Shown one piece after another: positions 1 through 10,902 of a stretch of 64,000 nt of DNA (within the stretch, counting starts at the first letter, position 1; each line of letters starts with the position of its first letter). Origin of the DNA: Culex pipiens pallens. Lineage: Eukaryota > Arthropoda > Insecta > Diptera > Culicidae. A model generated the notes under the pieces. The model had not been told where the DNA came from and ran no database searches. It saw nothing but the letters and a program-made list of their open reading frames with translations. The stretch spans positions 19,712,873 to 19,776,872 of the forward strand of contig NC_068938.1 of NCBI RefSeq assembly GCF_016801865.2. Reading direction: 5' to 3'. A program made the translations under genes and the position numbers.

Positions 1-2190
1 TTACATAATTCATTAAAAAAACAAAACAAACATCTTTAAGGATAACAATTTTCTTTTTTTCGTGTTCCTTAATTAGAATTAGATATTGTTATTATTAAAC
101 AAAAATAATGAATATTTCAAATGAATCTAATGTAAATTAAAATAATTAATTATGATAGCTTGTAGACTACAAGTTGTAGTACATTATAAATCATGCAAAT
201 TTACAGGATTTGTTATGTAGGTTTATATGTTTGGCCACATAAATAGCTAAGATGTCAACAATAACCGATAACAACTGAAATAGTGAGATATTCAATAATA
301 ATAATATAATAATTTTCAACCAACCCAAAAACTTAAGATAATCGAATCTTCGGATAATCGATTCTGGACTATACCTGCATATTTGCCAATATTTTTACTG
401 CAAATTTGGTTCATTGAAAAAATATTAACAAGAAAAAATGTCGCGTAGTTTATGGACGATCCCATCCAGCTAAACCGGTTCAAAATGGATCGTTACGAGA
501 GGGGTACCGGAATCTAAGCTGCACACCGTAAGATCATGATCGCACCCAGAGACAGGCAGAAAATCAATGGTCCCGAAAGACCCAACGTTGTAATTCGAAC
601 GGATTTATCACTGTAATTTTATCTGCCCGGTTCCAGCTTTTCGAAATGACGGGGAACGCCATTTGGGATTGGCATTAGGGCAGTTCCGAAGAGTAATGAG
701 ACCAATGGCATTTCGAAACTAACGAGTTTCGAGTAACAAATTACGTATTCCTTCAGTATCAGCTGCATTATTCATGCCTACAAGTTTAATGGAGACTTTC
801 CACCCAGCACAAGCTCCTTTGCATTTGCATTGCAGCAAGCTTTCGCACACAACAATAGTTGATGACCTTGAGAAAGCTCTCTTGGCTGTTCGCGTGTCAT
901 GAATTACAAAGTGTGAGAGATGTTTCCCCTCAAAGTTTGTGAATAGTTCACGCACTTTCGTCTCAATGAATCTCACCCCAAAAAGGAGGTTGCGTGACCC
1001 CAGCTGTGGCCATTGACGCGAACGTCCCAAAAAGCGCCGTCACGAGGTGAAGACCTTCAAAGTCGTTAAAGTCGTCGCACGCAAACAACGCTAAAACACG
1101 GTGTTAATTAATACCAAAACCGTCTATAGAGCAACGCCACCACTACACTAAAACCAACCCAGGCCGTTTATCCAACTAATCAAATAGTATCCCATTTCAC
1201 TCGGAAAAAACACGCCCGCTGCACACTTTTTCGAAATACCGTTAAATTTCATTAGGGATTTTCCCACCGTGCTTCCGGCAACCGACTCTTTTTTCGTTGT
1301 TTGCTTCATTCATCAGTCACGAATCACGTCGTCGTCGTCATTCGGGATTGCCCTTTTGTTTTTGTTTATCCGACACAGTTTGACACAACGTCGATGGTCC
1401 CGGTTTTTCTCTATATTGTGTCACGTGTGACGTAATGACCCTTTCGAGAAACAAAACAACACAAAAAACATCGTTCGTGATGGCAACACTGCCACTACCG
1501 AAAATGTTTCCTTAATTAAGCAAATCTTCCGCTCGTGAATCGCACATGAGTCGGCGAAAAGTGAGCTCTTAAGCTTATCTGAGGAAGAGGAAGCAACGCA
1601 AAAAATCACACACCGTCAATGACATTTTGGTTATGATGACGATGGGAATTGACACCTTCCTTGCGTGAACGTGTGTTGTTGTTGTTGGATCATGCGTCGT
1701 TCGTTGGAGTGCGAAAAAAAAAACTGATTACGACGCCGGTTGACGATTTAGTGGTGTTGTTGGCAGTGACGCGTCGCGACTTTTACTTTCACTGGGAGTG
1801 CGCGGGATTTTCTTTCTCCTTGCCACTCTTTTGGGTATTACTGCATAAGGTAGATAGTATTTTAGGGGAGATCGGGAATGTCATTTAAAGGAAAGATTTT
1901 AATAACATCATATTAACAAATGGGAAATTCATGCCATGCGAACCAAAAGTTAAGTTAAGTTATAAAATTCAAACAATTTAATATATAGTTCAAGTTAGGA
2001 TAATCCAGATTTCAAATAATCGATTCGTCTATGTATTAGTGTAACCTGAAAATGTCCCATAATTCAATCCAATCAATAAAAGGGCGAAAGTATTTTAAGA
2101 GCGAGTCCACGAACAAGACATACCCCTTTGTATGGGACGTCGTTTGGATCTCACCAATCTGCCTGAAATTTTCAGGGGTTGTGTGCATAT
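1..2190. other. Intergenic, no supported gene
   Basis: Positions 1-470 are very AT-rich; about 470-1620 is more balanced in base composition and contains a short CGT run near 1330. The longest open frames (for example 719-1030 minus and 1649-1888 plus) have no recognisable domain and no splice context. The last 90 bases lead into the fold-back element that follows. Nothing else is supported. Confidence 0.6.
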
Positions 2191-3162
2191 AAAACTAGCA
2201 TCTGGCCAAAATATGAGCACTCTAGGTCAACGGGAAGTGGGGCAAATCGGGACACAATGTTTGGTGGTTCAAAAACGTCAAAAATCTTAGAAAAGCTATA
2301 ACTAAGGCAAAATTCAATTTAATTTAAAAATTCAAAATGCATCTGAAAGGGCTTAAAAATGCAACGAAATGCAGGAAGAAGCATCCCAATTAGTTAAATC
2401 TAAAGGGTGTTATTGGCATTTTAGTGAAAAAATAGCATAATTTTCAAACTCAAATAAAAAAATGTTCCATCCAGATATCAACTCGCTTCGACCTGCAGCT
2501 TGTAGGGGACATCTGAGACTACCATCTGAGACTGAGAACGCTTTAGGTAAGGCAGTTTAACGTATTAAATAAACACTTTTTCTTTAAGTGATTTTTTTGG
2601 TTGAATATTTTTGCTCGGGGGACCCCTTAGATCAAATTTTCCGGTGATAATTTCATGAGACAATATCACGATAGAAACATGAACAAAAATATTTATTTTC
2701 ATCCATTTTAACCCTTTAAAAAATAAAAGTGAAAAAAAAATAGAATTTGCCTTTTTTCTGGTGTCATCTAGTATCCTTGGAAACGAACTTGATTTTCAAT
2801 AAATGTGAATCGAAGATCTTTTTTACTTTCATTTTTTAAATGGTTTAAATTGATGAAAATAACAATTTTTATGCATGTTTCTTATGTGAAATTGTCTCAC
2901 AATATGATAAAATAATCACCAGAAAATGGGTCCTCCGAGCAAAAATTTACAACCCAAAAATTCACTAAAAGTAAAAGTGTTTATTTAATATGTTAAACAG
3001 CCTTATCCAAAGCGTTCTCAGTCTCAGATGGTAGTCCCAGATGTCCCCTACAAGCTGCAGGTCCAAGCGAGTTGATATCTGGATAGAACATTTATTATTT
3101 GAGTTTGAAAATTATGCTTCAGATTCCATTAATTGGGATGCTTTTTCCTGCATTTTGTTGCA

Positions 3163-3240
3163 GGGAGCAGCTGTGGCTGAATGGTTACAGTGTTTGCTTT
3201 GTAAGCGAATGGTTCTGGGTTCGGTTCCCATCTGCTCCCA
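3163..3240 (+). tRNA. tRNA-like head of SINE (anticodon TGT, Thr-like)
   Basis: It folds as a cloverleaf. The acceptor GGGAGCA (3163-3169) pairs with TGCTCCC (3233-3239). The anticodon stem TTTGC/GCGAA has one wobble pair and encloses loop TTTGTAA, giving anticodon TGT. The A box (TGGCTGAATGG) and B box (GGTTCGGTTCC) of a Pol III promoter are intact. Because it sits at the SINE's 5' boundary, it is best read as the SINE promoter and not a functional tRNA gene. Confidence 0.7.
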
Positions 3241-3298
3241 TCGAGAAAGTTAAGGACATAGAAATACTTGAAATGCTGAATATAAACGAAAAATCAAA

Positions 3299-3373
3299 GT
3301 CGCCGAAGGCGGGGTTCGAACCCCCGTCCTTTGGATTGGTAAGCAAAAATGCTAACCACTAGGCCATGGCGAC
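3299..3373 (-). tRNA. Second tRNA-like module of SINE, opposite strand
   Basis: Read on the minus strand it begins GTCGCC and ends GGCGAC, which pair. It has an A-box-like TGGCCTAGTGG and a good B box (GGTTCGAACCC). The anticodon arm around ACCAATCCAAAGG does not form five clean pairs, so it is degenerate as a tRNA. The same anticodon-arm string recurs in the SINE at 6166-6739. Confidence 0.6.
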
Positions 3374-3962
3374 TTGGTGAGCATAGACTGGAATTAGGAA
3401 TACTGTTACAACCAACCCGCAACGCCTTTCGAGGTGTATCCTAGGGTTCTACCTCTTCTACTAACATTGAGTCCAAAACCTCCCTACAAACATCTATACC
3501 ACTAAGGTGACGTAGGGGTCCTTGCGCACTTTAGATAGGTGTTTACTAACGATCCTTCATATCCCTGAGGATAGCTTGGACCCGGCCTGGACCCCCTTAT
3601 GCCCTGGGCTGTATTACACACTCACCAAAAGATGAAGACATGGTATCTCCCGTGTTGGATTATTGTTCCGGATGAGGGTCTAACACAACCAGACCAAACA
3701 GAGGGATAAGCGTTGTGGAGCCTTCCGGTGGTGGGGCGTCCTCCAAATGCTAATGCTAATGCTAATGCTAATGCTTTTTCCTGCATTTTGTTGCATTTTT
3801 AAGCCCTTTCAGATGCATTTTGAATTTTTAAATTAAATTGAATTTTGCCTAAGATATAGCCTTTTTAAGATTTTTGACGTTTTTGAACCACCAAACTTTG
3901 TGTCCCGATTTGCCCCACTTCCCGTTGACCTATAGTGCTCATATTTTGGCCAGCTAAAAAAA

Positions 3963-4790
3963 AATACATCATTAACGGAAACTGTTTTTTTGAAAAGTGC
4001 TCTAAATGTCAAAATTTTTGGAACCCGAATACGGGAATATATTCTCCACAATTTTACCTAAAGTCTCCATATTGGCCACTGTCCTAAGTCCAATCCTTGT
4101 GAAAATACAGCGGTTTTAAAATTAAAAATGTTAAAAAAATGGTTTTTCGATGGTTTTTAAAAATTTCTATATGACAGATTTCAGACTCGTGAATATTTTT
4201 ATCGGAAAGCTCGTCCAATTTTCCATAAGATTTTCTTTGACCACATTTCAATTGGAAGTATGGGCTCACAGATATAAGCTATTTGCATTACTCATAACTG
4301 AAAACTGAATATTTAAAATATATGCAATATAACTAAATTTTCCAGAATGTGCTAGCTTCCTAACAAAAATATATTAAAAATTAAAAAGAAAATCGTTGCT
4401 TTTTGGAAAAGTGTCAATCGATGGGCCTTTTCATGATTTAAGTTTTTGAAAGATATTTTTCTCAAATAAAAAAAATACAAAAAATATTTCCGGGTTTTGG
4501 GAAAAATTGCTCTTTGCTTTCATTTAAAATTAAAATCTTATTTTATCATCGTCATATGGCCGCCTTCTGGGATGTAGCTGTAACATACGAAAATGACCAA
4601 GGAGCATGTGTGCAAAAAAACAAGTTATTTTTTTTAGTTTTTAATTTCATGATCAAATGTTAGTTTTAATTTGAAAGTACTGACAATATTTTCATCCTTG
4701 TGCCAAGAAAATTTCACAATTATTTATTTTTTTACATTGAAAATCATACGTATATTTGTGAAGTTATCGTCACTTAAAAATTCAACGTTA
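3963..4790. other. AT-rich spacer
   Basis: This stretch is AT-rich with poly-A and poly-T runs. The frames at 3833-4051 and 4084-4269 (minus) lie partly in the fold-back arm and have no domain. No gene or bounded repeat can be supported. Confidence 0.5.
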
Positions 4791-4804
4791 TTTAGGGTGT
4801 GACA

Positions 4805-5190
4805 AGCGCGATTGCCTCTCACCCAGTCGGCCTGGGTTCGATCCCAGACGATCCCGGTGGCATTTTTCGAGACGAGATTTGTCTGATCACGCCTTCCGTC
4901 GGACGGGAAGTAAATGTTGGCCCCTGACTAACCTAAAAAGGTTAGGTCGTTAGCTCAGTCTAGGTGTAGGAGTCCCTGGGTCCTGCCTCGGTGGAGTCGC
5001 TGGTAGGCAGTTGGACTAACAATCCAAAAGTCGTCAGTTCGAATCCCGAGGTGGATGGAAGCTGAGGTGTAAAAAGAGGCTTGCAATTGCCTCAACAATC
5101 AAGCCTTCGAACACCTAGTTTCGAGTAGGAATCTCGCAATCGAGAACGCCAAGGTAATGCTGTAGAGCGAATAATTTGCTTTTGATTTTT
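4805..5190 (+). mobile_element. Twin-like dimeric tRNA SINE
   Basis: The body is bounded by a 14-bp direct repeat (TTTAGGGTGTGACA) at 4791-4804 and 5191-5204. Two B-box-like blocks are present, GGTTCGATCCC near 4836 and AGTTCGAATCCC near 5036. The second lies in an Arg-like tRNA region with a TTGGACTAACAATCCAA arm. The tail ends in T-rich TTTTGATTT. The layout of two same-strand tRNA-related units agrees with the Twin SINE family known from Culex; family identity is from memory, not a search. A truncated second copy lies at 18963-19276. Confidence 0.75.
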
Positions 5191-5204
5191 TTTAGGGTGT
5201 GACA

Positions 5205-5445
5205 CATTTTAAAAAATAATATTGGAGGTTGAATTTAGGTGGTGACACATTTAAAAAAATAATGTTGGAGGTTGAATTTTTGGTCGATAGAATATTACCT
5301 CTTTATTGAGTAATTTTGTCTAAAATAATGTGTAAAAATGTGAAATTTAACAGAAACTGATGAATATTTTACAATTTTCTGATGTAAAATAACAGATTTT
5401 AGGTGTCACAATTCCCAGATATAATGTTACCATTATTTACCATTA
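5205..5445. repeat. MITE remnant with short tandem duplication
   Basis: About 45 bp containing GGTGTGACACATTT and TTGGAGGTTGAATTT occurs twice in a row (5195-5281). It is followed by TATTACCTCTTT and spaced ATGTAAAAT motifs shared with the MITE at 21709-21927 and with 51783-51935. Ends are unclear. Confidence 0.45.
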
Positions 5446-5539
5446 TTTCGGAGGTTGGCCCAATCTTCAATATCTTTGAAGCAAAGTCTTAGGAAATTTT
5501 CTGAAACCTCCATGTGTTAAGTAAATTCACCGTTGAAAA

Positions 5540-6165
5540 CAAAACAATATTGAAAAATGTTACTTTTCGATACAAGTGTTGAAAAGTTCAACTTCTCAGC
5601 ATCCGTTTCAGTGCTGAAAAGTAGGACAAATCTGTTATTTTTGGTAGAGAAAAGTAGGCCGTTTCGTTTCCCCAGAGGAACAGGAAAAGTTGACAGTTTC
5701 ACAGCGGAATTGCAAAATAGTAGTTCATGTAACAAGTTGCAAAAAGAGGATTTTTTCAGCACGAGTCGTACATTTATCCTACAAGGTTCACCGAATGAAT
5801 AAATACGACGAGTGCTGAAAAAAAAAGTTTTGCAACGCGTTCCATACACATTTTTTTACAATTCCGAAGAACACCCATTGAGTGAAATTTTAAGTCAAAT
5901 TTTCATGTATTTTGTCAATAAATCGTTTGAATAAAAAAATGTTGAAAAGTGTTACTTTTCGAAACAAGTGCTTCAGCACTGAAAAGTAGAACTTTTCAGC
6001 ATTTATTTTGAAAAGTGTTGCTACTCAATTGTGTTATTTTTGGTACAGAAGTACAGTCGGCTATTTCGTCGTTCAAGAATGACAGAAAAAGTAAGTAGTT
6101 TCACGACGGAATTGCAAAAATGTATTTTCGATATTTTTGGTTCATTGAAATTATCATTAGATTAT
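5540..6165. repeat. Mosaic interspersed repeat, family shared with 37875-38290
   Basis: Blocks rich in GAAAAGTG/CACTTTTC words, plus a block with GCAAAAAGAGGATTTTTTCA, occur here and again in reverse complement at 37875-38290. A related block appears in both the first and last parts of this copy, so the copy is itself a mosaic. The 110- and 81-codon frames here are products of the repeat. The SINE at 6166 interrupts it. Confidence 0.6.
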
Positions 6166-6166
6166 A

Positions 6167-6240
6167 ACCGGCTCCGTGGCTTAATGGTTACGGCTTCTGT
6201 CTTACAAGCAGAAGGTTCAGGGATCAAATCCCGGTCGGTA
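6167..6240 (+). tRNA. tRNA-like head of SINE (anticodon TAC, Val-like)
   Basis: The acceptor ACCGGCT (6167-6173) pairs with GGTCGGT (6233-6239) allowing wobble. Anticodon stem TCTGT/GCAGA encloses loop CTTACAA, giving TAC. The A box TGGCTTAATGG is good; the B box GGATCAAATCC is slightly diverged. It is read as the SINE's Pol III promoter. Confidence 0.65.
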
Positions 6241-6299
6241 CCTTTGAAATTTGGAATCATGAATTTGAACTTTGAATATGAACAAAAACGAAAATAAAT

Positions 6300-6372
6300 C
6301 AGGTGGGATTCGAACTCACACCTTTGGATTGGTGGTCTGGGACGCTAAGCAATCGGCCATCAGAAGGTTTAC
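6300..6372 (-). tRNA. Second tRNA-like module of SINE, opposite strand
   Basis: On the minus strand it carries an AGTTCGAATCCC B box and the arm CCACCAATCCAAAGG shared with the module at 3299-3373. The acceptor and A-box ends are decayed, so boundaries are approximate. Confidence 0.45.
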
Positions 6373-6782
6373 ACTCAAGCATTGAATTGATCCGTAGTGT
6401 TGAAACATGTTATCTCTATCCTCTCATATTAAATACGCGCTGATCCCTGATTTGCCTGAGGGGATTGGAAGTCTAAATATAGATCGAGTTTCCTTCAGAT
6501 GCTTGCTTCTATGTTTAGGCGGGGCCGAACAATGCCCAGCGACCTCGGAATTGGACCGCAAGGAGCTCTGTCATTCTGAAACGGGTCGTTGGAAGCAGCG
6601 CGAGGGCTATCACCACCTAATACCCGGGACTGAGATAAGTTGTATCAGCATTCGGCATATACAAAGTCTGATACAAACTATACTTTCCCATAATTTCGCT
6701 ACCGGTTAGCGGGTATTGGATTGGACCACACACACACACATTGAAATTATCATTAGATTATTATTTGCGGTACAAGATTTTG

Positions 6783-7004
6783 GGTGGGTCTCGTGGCGCA
6801 GGGGTAGCGGCTTCGGCTGCCGATCCCGATGATGCTATGAGACGCGGGTTCGATTCCCGCCTTATCCACTGAGCTTCTATCGGATGGTGAAGTAAAACGT
6901 CGGTCCCGGTTTCTCCTGTCTCGTCAGAGGCGCTGGAGCAGAAATCCCACGTTAGAGGAAGGCCATGCCCCGGGGGGCGTAGTGCCAATAGTTTCGTTTT
7001 TTTC
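6783..7004 (+). mobile_element. Third tRNA-derived SINE
   Basis: The head has an A box (TGGCGCAGGGG) and B box (GGTTCGATTCC), followed by about 130 bp of GC-richer body ending GTGCCAATAG and a T run. A possible 7-bp flanking repeat GATTTTG (6776-6782 and 7005-7011) is weak. It belongs to a different family from the neighbouring SINE. Confidence 0.6.
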
Positions 7005-7011
7005 GATTTTG

Positions 7012-9186
7012 TATGTGATTTGTAATTTTTTTAACATGCACTGAATGTAATTGTTTTCTACTTTATCATGTTTTTTTTTATCATAATATGGAAAAAATCA
7101 CAGGTGAAGAAATTAAATGATTGTAGAATCAACTTACTTAGATTTTTGTTGGTGATATATCAGAACATCCATTTCAGTCCAAGATCCCCTACAACTCCCC
7201 TGGAATCATTGCAGCATCTGAACCAGTTCTCCGAGCTCGCGCAATCCTTCGCGTGTTACGTGCCAGGTAGACAGCCTCGAATCGGCGTGCTCTGTGGATC
7301 AAGTTCATGTCCATTTCGATCCGCGAGACGTTGCAAAACCGCTTGCACAGGAAGAAAGTCATATGTTTTAGCTGTCCAAGCAGTGAATGTGACCAGACTG
7401 ATTAATAGTTTCTGTCTGTCTCTCAGATTGTCTCCCGACTTTGATTGGCATATCCTGATTCGGGCTGAGTGTTACCTTGATTTATGTCACCGGTTACGCA
7501 AGAGACTTTTTCTCTCGCAGGAGTTTGCAAATCTTCGCTAGAAACCCCTAAAATCACGACGATTCATTACCATATCGCTGCGCGGCCCTTAATCGCTCGT
7601 CCCGCAATCAACGTGTAATTAAATTAACCGGATAATTGTTTCGTAATCTGTGCGCGATCCACTCGGCAAACCGTGAAGTGAAGCCATTACCTCAATCACA
7701 CGCCACAACTACTGAGCCCATCGTGTAGGAGGCGGCACGGACTCTACATTGTCGGTATGTACCGAATTGAAAAAAATGCAACCAACCAACTTGAGCGCAA
7801 CAAAAAGAAGAAGAGGCGCTCACACTCCATAAGAGATGCACTTCTCGACAGTCTCACAAGCCACAAACCATTCATCACTTATTTATCCCCGCTGAGAAGC
7901 GCTGCCGAGCTGGCAGAGCGCCATTGTTAATTAGATAATTAATCTTAATTCGTATGCATAACATCGGCTGGTGGTAAACCCTTGCCTTGTATGCAGATTG
8001 TCTGGCGCAGCTCCGTAATGGATCATCATCGCTTCATTGGTTCGTAGAGAGGCGATTTAATCAACGGTTCTAGATGGTTCAATCAATAGTGTGAAGATTG
8101 CAGGGATCATGACTATGATCAGTTGTTTTAGATATTGATCGTATAGAGATTCCTGAACTCGATCAATATCGTAGATGTTGCATCTATGAGTTATACTTTA
8201 TTTTACAGAATCCTTGTAGAGGTCCTTGCTAAGCTTTGGAAGGCTGAGGGCATTGTACTTTTGACTCACAAGTACATTGTAGACGTTTTTCCTTACGAAG
8301 TAGTACAGGTACAATTTCAATGACTAATGGGATGTCCTCGCAGTTCCAAACTATAGCAGGAACCACCACGAAGATTCACCAAACCCAACCATAGTCCGCA
8401 CTATCTCCGTCTTCAATATTGAACGAGTTCAGCAAGGTTACCTGAACCCAGCCAGCGCTAAAACTTCCCCCCATTTGCGTACGCGCCTCACCATGATTAT
8501 GTTATTATTAATGCTACAACCCGAGCTATGCGCGCAGCCACATAATTAGCATGCAATGAAACCGAGACCTGTTGCGCGCGGCTCGTTTTTCACACGGCAA
8601 CAAATTCTTGGCGGTTCAACAGCGCCGGAGTTGGTGGCCTGATGCACTCGTGATGCACCGACGCGTTGTTTTTTTTTGCAAGTCTGAAGTAGAACACCAC
8701 GATGCAATGTAATCCCGTTGAGGAATCGAGCTTGAAGAGCTTTTCTAGAGAGCTGGTTGAGATGTGCCAAGGGTTAGGCTGTTGTTGTTGTTGTTGCTAA
8801 GGTACAACCGGGATGAGCAGTTTCGAGTGAAGCTCACGCTCTCTGAAGAGTGCGCCTCCTCTTGTGATGATGTATGATGAGCTCAAAGGATTACATCTGT
8901 AGTCGAGTGCTGCGGCATTGTGTGGGCGAATGTTGGAGAGTGGCCTGTTTTATGCTGCTGGTGGAAAGTTTTTCTTTGTGAAAGGTACTTCCACAATGTT
9001 TCATTAGACAGTGTGTGTGGCTTATGGTTAATGGGAGCTTTTGTGGTCATGGTTGTTAGACGTCAGACTTATCTAGTCTAACTTGATACAACTGAAGGTG
9101 AAGCAGGTTAAGAACTAGAAGGTTTCAAATCCTTCCCTTAAAGATAAAAATTGATTTTTATGGATTATTTTGTTTTTGAAACAATA
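7012..9186. other. Intergenic, no supported gene
   Basis: Composition is balanced between about 7150 and 9050. The 157-codon frame at 7068-7541 starts with a low-complexity hydrophobic stretch and shows no domain or start context. A GTT run lies near 8780. Conserved non-coding or UTR sequence cannot be excluded. Confidence 0.5.
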
Positions 9187-9190
9187 TTAA

Positions 9191-9372
9191 GGGGAAACGG
9201 TACACTTACCACTTTTTAAAATCAGGTCGTCCACCTTTTTTTCAATTGATATTGAGCTGTAACCAGTTTGGTTATCATTGCTGTGCAATAAAACAAGGTT
9301 AAAACATCGTATCGCAAGAATAACATTGAAAACTGTGAATTGAAAAAAAAATGCTAAGTATCCCGGTTCCCC
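9191..9372. mobile_element. TTAA-flanked MITE (piggyBac-like)
   Basis: The 182-bp body is flanked by TTAA at 9187-9190 and 9373-9376. Termini GGGGAAACGGTACACTTA and TAAGTATCCCGGTTCCCC are imperfect inverted repeats. There is no coding capacity. TTAA duplication points to mobilisation by a piggyBac-type transposase. Confidence 0.8.
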
Positions 9373-9376
9373 TTAA

Positions 9377-10902
9377 TCGTGTTCACAAGGAAAACCTTAA
9401 AAATCGACCTAAATCTTTACAGGATCGATTCAAGGTGCTTTGCGATGTTCTGTAAATTTGTTCTCCAGATAAAAATCTTTACGAATCGCTAGAACGAGAT
9501 CATTTTATTTGGTTTTGTGAGTGGCTCAATCTACTGGGTATTTTGTTCAAATTCCTGGAATGTTCAGGGCATAGACAATTCGAAGAACTTCCTCCGGAAT
9601 GGCCTCGTTTAACATCATGCTATTGTACAAATCGTAAGGACGATGCTTCCCAAAAGCTAACGGCCGAACATCACGCCAACCATAAAGTCTCATCTCGTAA
9701 TGGAACCGTCGTCGAATCGCCCTAATGATAGCTTCTTTTTAATAAAACTCATATTCCTAATGGCCAGCTCCTCCGTGGCGTGGCCACCAAATCGTAAATA
9801 AGCCCTCACCTCCTCCTTCTCCGTAGAAGTGCTCGTTGCATGTCCATTTAAACCTGCCGCAGGTATGAAAACGCTAATTTATTCAATCGAATCATGACCA
9901 GCACCACCCTATTAGTTAGATTTACAACGTTGATTACATTCCCACCCCCCCTTAAGGTGGCGGCGGCGGCGGCATGGAAAAAGGAACGTTCGGTTCGGTA
10001 AAAATGGTGAAGAAATGATGGAGACTCCATGTATTGGTAACCATAACTTCCGGCTTTTATGGAAATTAGTCGCCATAAATCACCCGGGCCTGCAAACCCA
10101 TCGCGGAACACTCATCTATATTAATGAGTGCTAAACGGCTTCGAACTCATTTAGCATCCCTCGCATGCGATTGGCTGCACCTCGTCAGCAGAACGGATCC
10201 GGCGGCCAGAATCTGCTGATAATTATTTTAATGTTTTATCGCCTGGAAATGATTATTTACGCTGACATCAGCAAATCGGCGGTGCACGGAATCGGAAACT
10301 AGGGGGGTCTTCATGAAGTCTCGTTTTGCACAAATCCATGGGGTCAGCTCGTAGCACAACTTTCTTGCCGAGTACCACACAGACAGTCTGGATTCAACTT
10401 TCAACTCGTACTGTGTTGCCGGTAATTGGCACTAACTCAGATCATGAGCTCTCCAAACAAGTTTTCAAACTGTAGTTCGCAACTTCATCTGGGCACAACA
10501 AGTCGTGCGGGAAGACCGTATCGGACTCGGATGTGAGTTGCGCCGCAACTCGTTTGTTGTGAGAACCTGTTGCGCGGAAGACCTGTGTCTGTTATCATCT
10601 TAGTCACGTTACTCACGTCACTTTGACGGCGACGACGACGATAGAGGTGCCAGTGTGTTGGAGTATTACGCGGCAGGTAATGACATCGAAGTGGTCTACG
10701 CGGTGAGTTGGCGTGCGTAAACAATGGAGAACTGCGCGCTGATAACAGCTTCACGTGGCCACGAGGGGGAGCTTCGAGGTGTAGATAAGGGTTTGCGTCG
10801 GATAAGGTTTATAGTTGCGGGGTGGAGTTTGTTGACCGGGACTTCAAAGGGGTGGTAATCCGAGGTTTCGTTCCTGGAAAGATAGACGTTACTTAGAGAC
10901 TG
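9377..10902. other. Intergenic, no supported gene
   Basis: This stretch is moderately GC-rich with a GGC run near 9959 and a GAC/GACG run near 10629. Minus-strand frames at 10485-10754 and 10696-10935 overlap each other and carry no recognisable motif. Confidence 0.5.

Larger units (their letters stand above)
3163..3770 (+). mobile_element. tRNA-derived SINE with two opposed tRNA modules
   Basis: The body is flanked by a perfect 25-bp direct repeat at 3138-3162 and 3771-3795, which is a target-site duplication, since it falls inside an arm of the fold-back element. The body starts exactly at the 5' base of a tRNA-like module (3163-3240). An AT-rich linker follows, then a second tRNA-like module on the opposite strand (3299-3373), a unique region of about 370 bp, and a tail of AATGCT hexamers (about 3746-3770). 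The long duplication and simple-repeat tail are typical of LINE-mobilised SINEs. The linker and second module resemble those of the SINE at 6166-6739. Confidence 0.85.
2193..3962. repeat. Large fold-back element, interrupted by a SINE
   Basis: The left arm (about 2193-2735) is matched by its reverse complement in about 2818-3137 and 3771-3962. Examples are CTGGCCAAAATATGAGCAC near 2205 against GTGCTCATATTTTGGCCAG near 3935, and the inner pair near 2505-2580 against 2985-3060. The spacer is about 2736-2817. The right arm is split by a SINE insertion at 3163-3770. No transposase frame is visible, so this is a non-autonomous fold-back type element. Outer ends are approximate and no target duplication was confirmed. 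Confidence 0.75.
6166..6739 (+). mobile_element. tRNA-derived SINE, opposed tRNA modules, CA tail
   Basis: A perfect 22-bp target duplication flanks the body (6144-6165 and 6740-6761). The body starts with a tRNA-like head (6167-6240), then an AT-rich linker, then a tRNA-like module on the minus strand (about 6300-6372), then a unique 3' region, and ends in a short CA run. The head, linker and second-module layout match the SINE at 3163-3770, but the 3' region and tail differ. The 100-codon frame at 6407-6709 lies inside the element and is not taken as a gene. Confidence 0.85.

Noticed and set aside
3163..3240. Functional tRNA-Thr gene
   Set aside because: It forms the exact 5' end of a SINE with a 25-bp target duplication.
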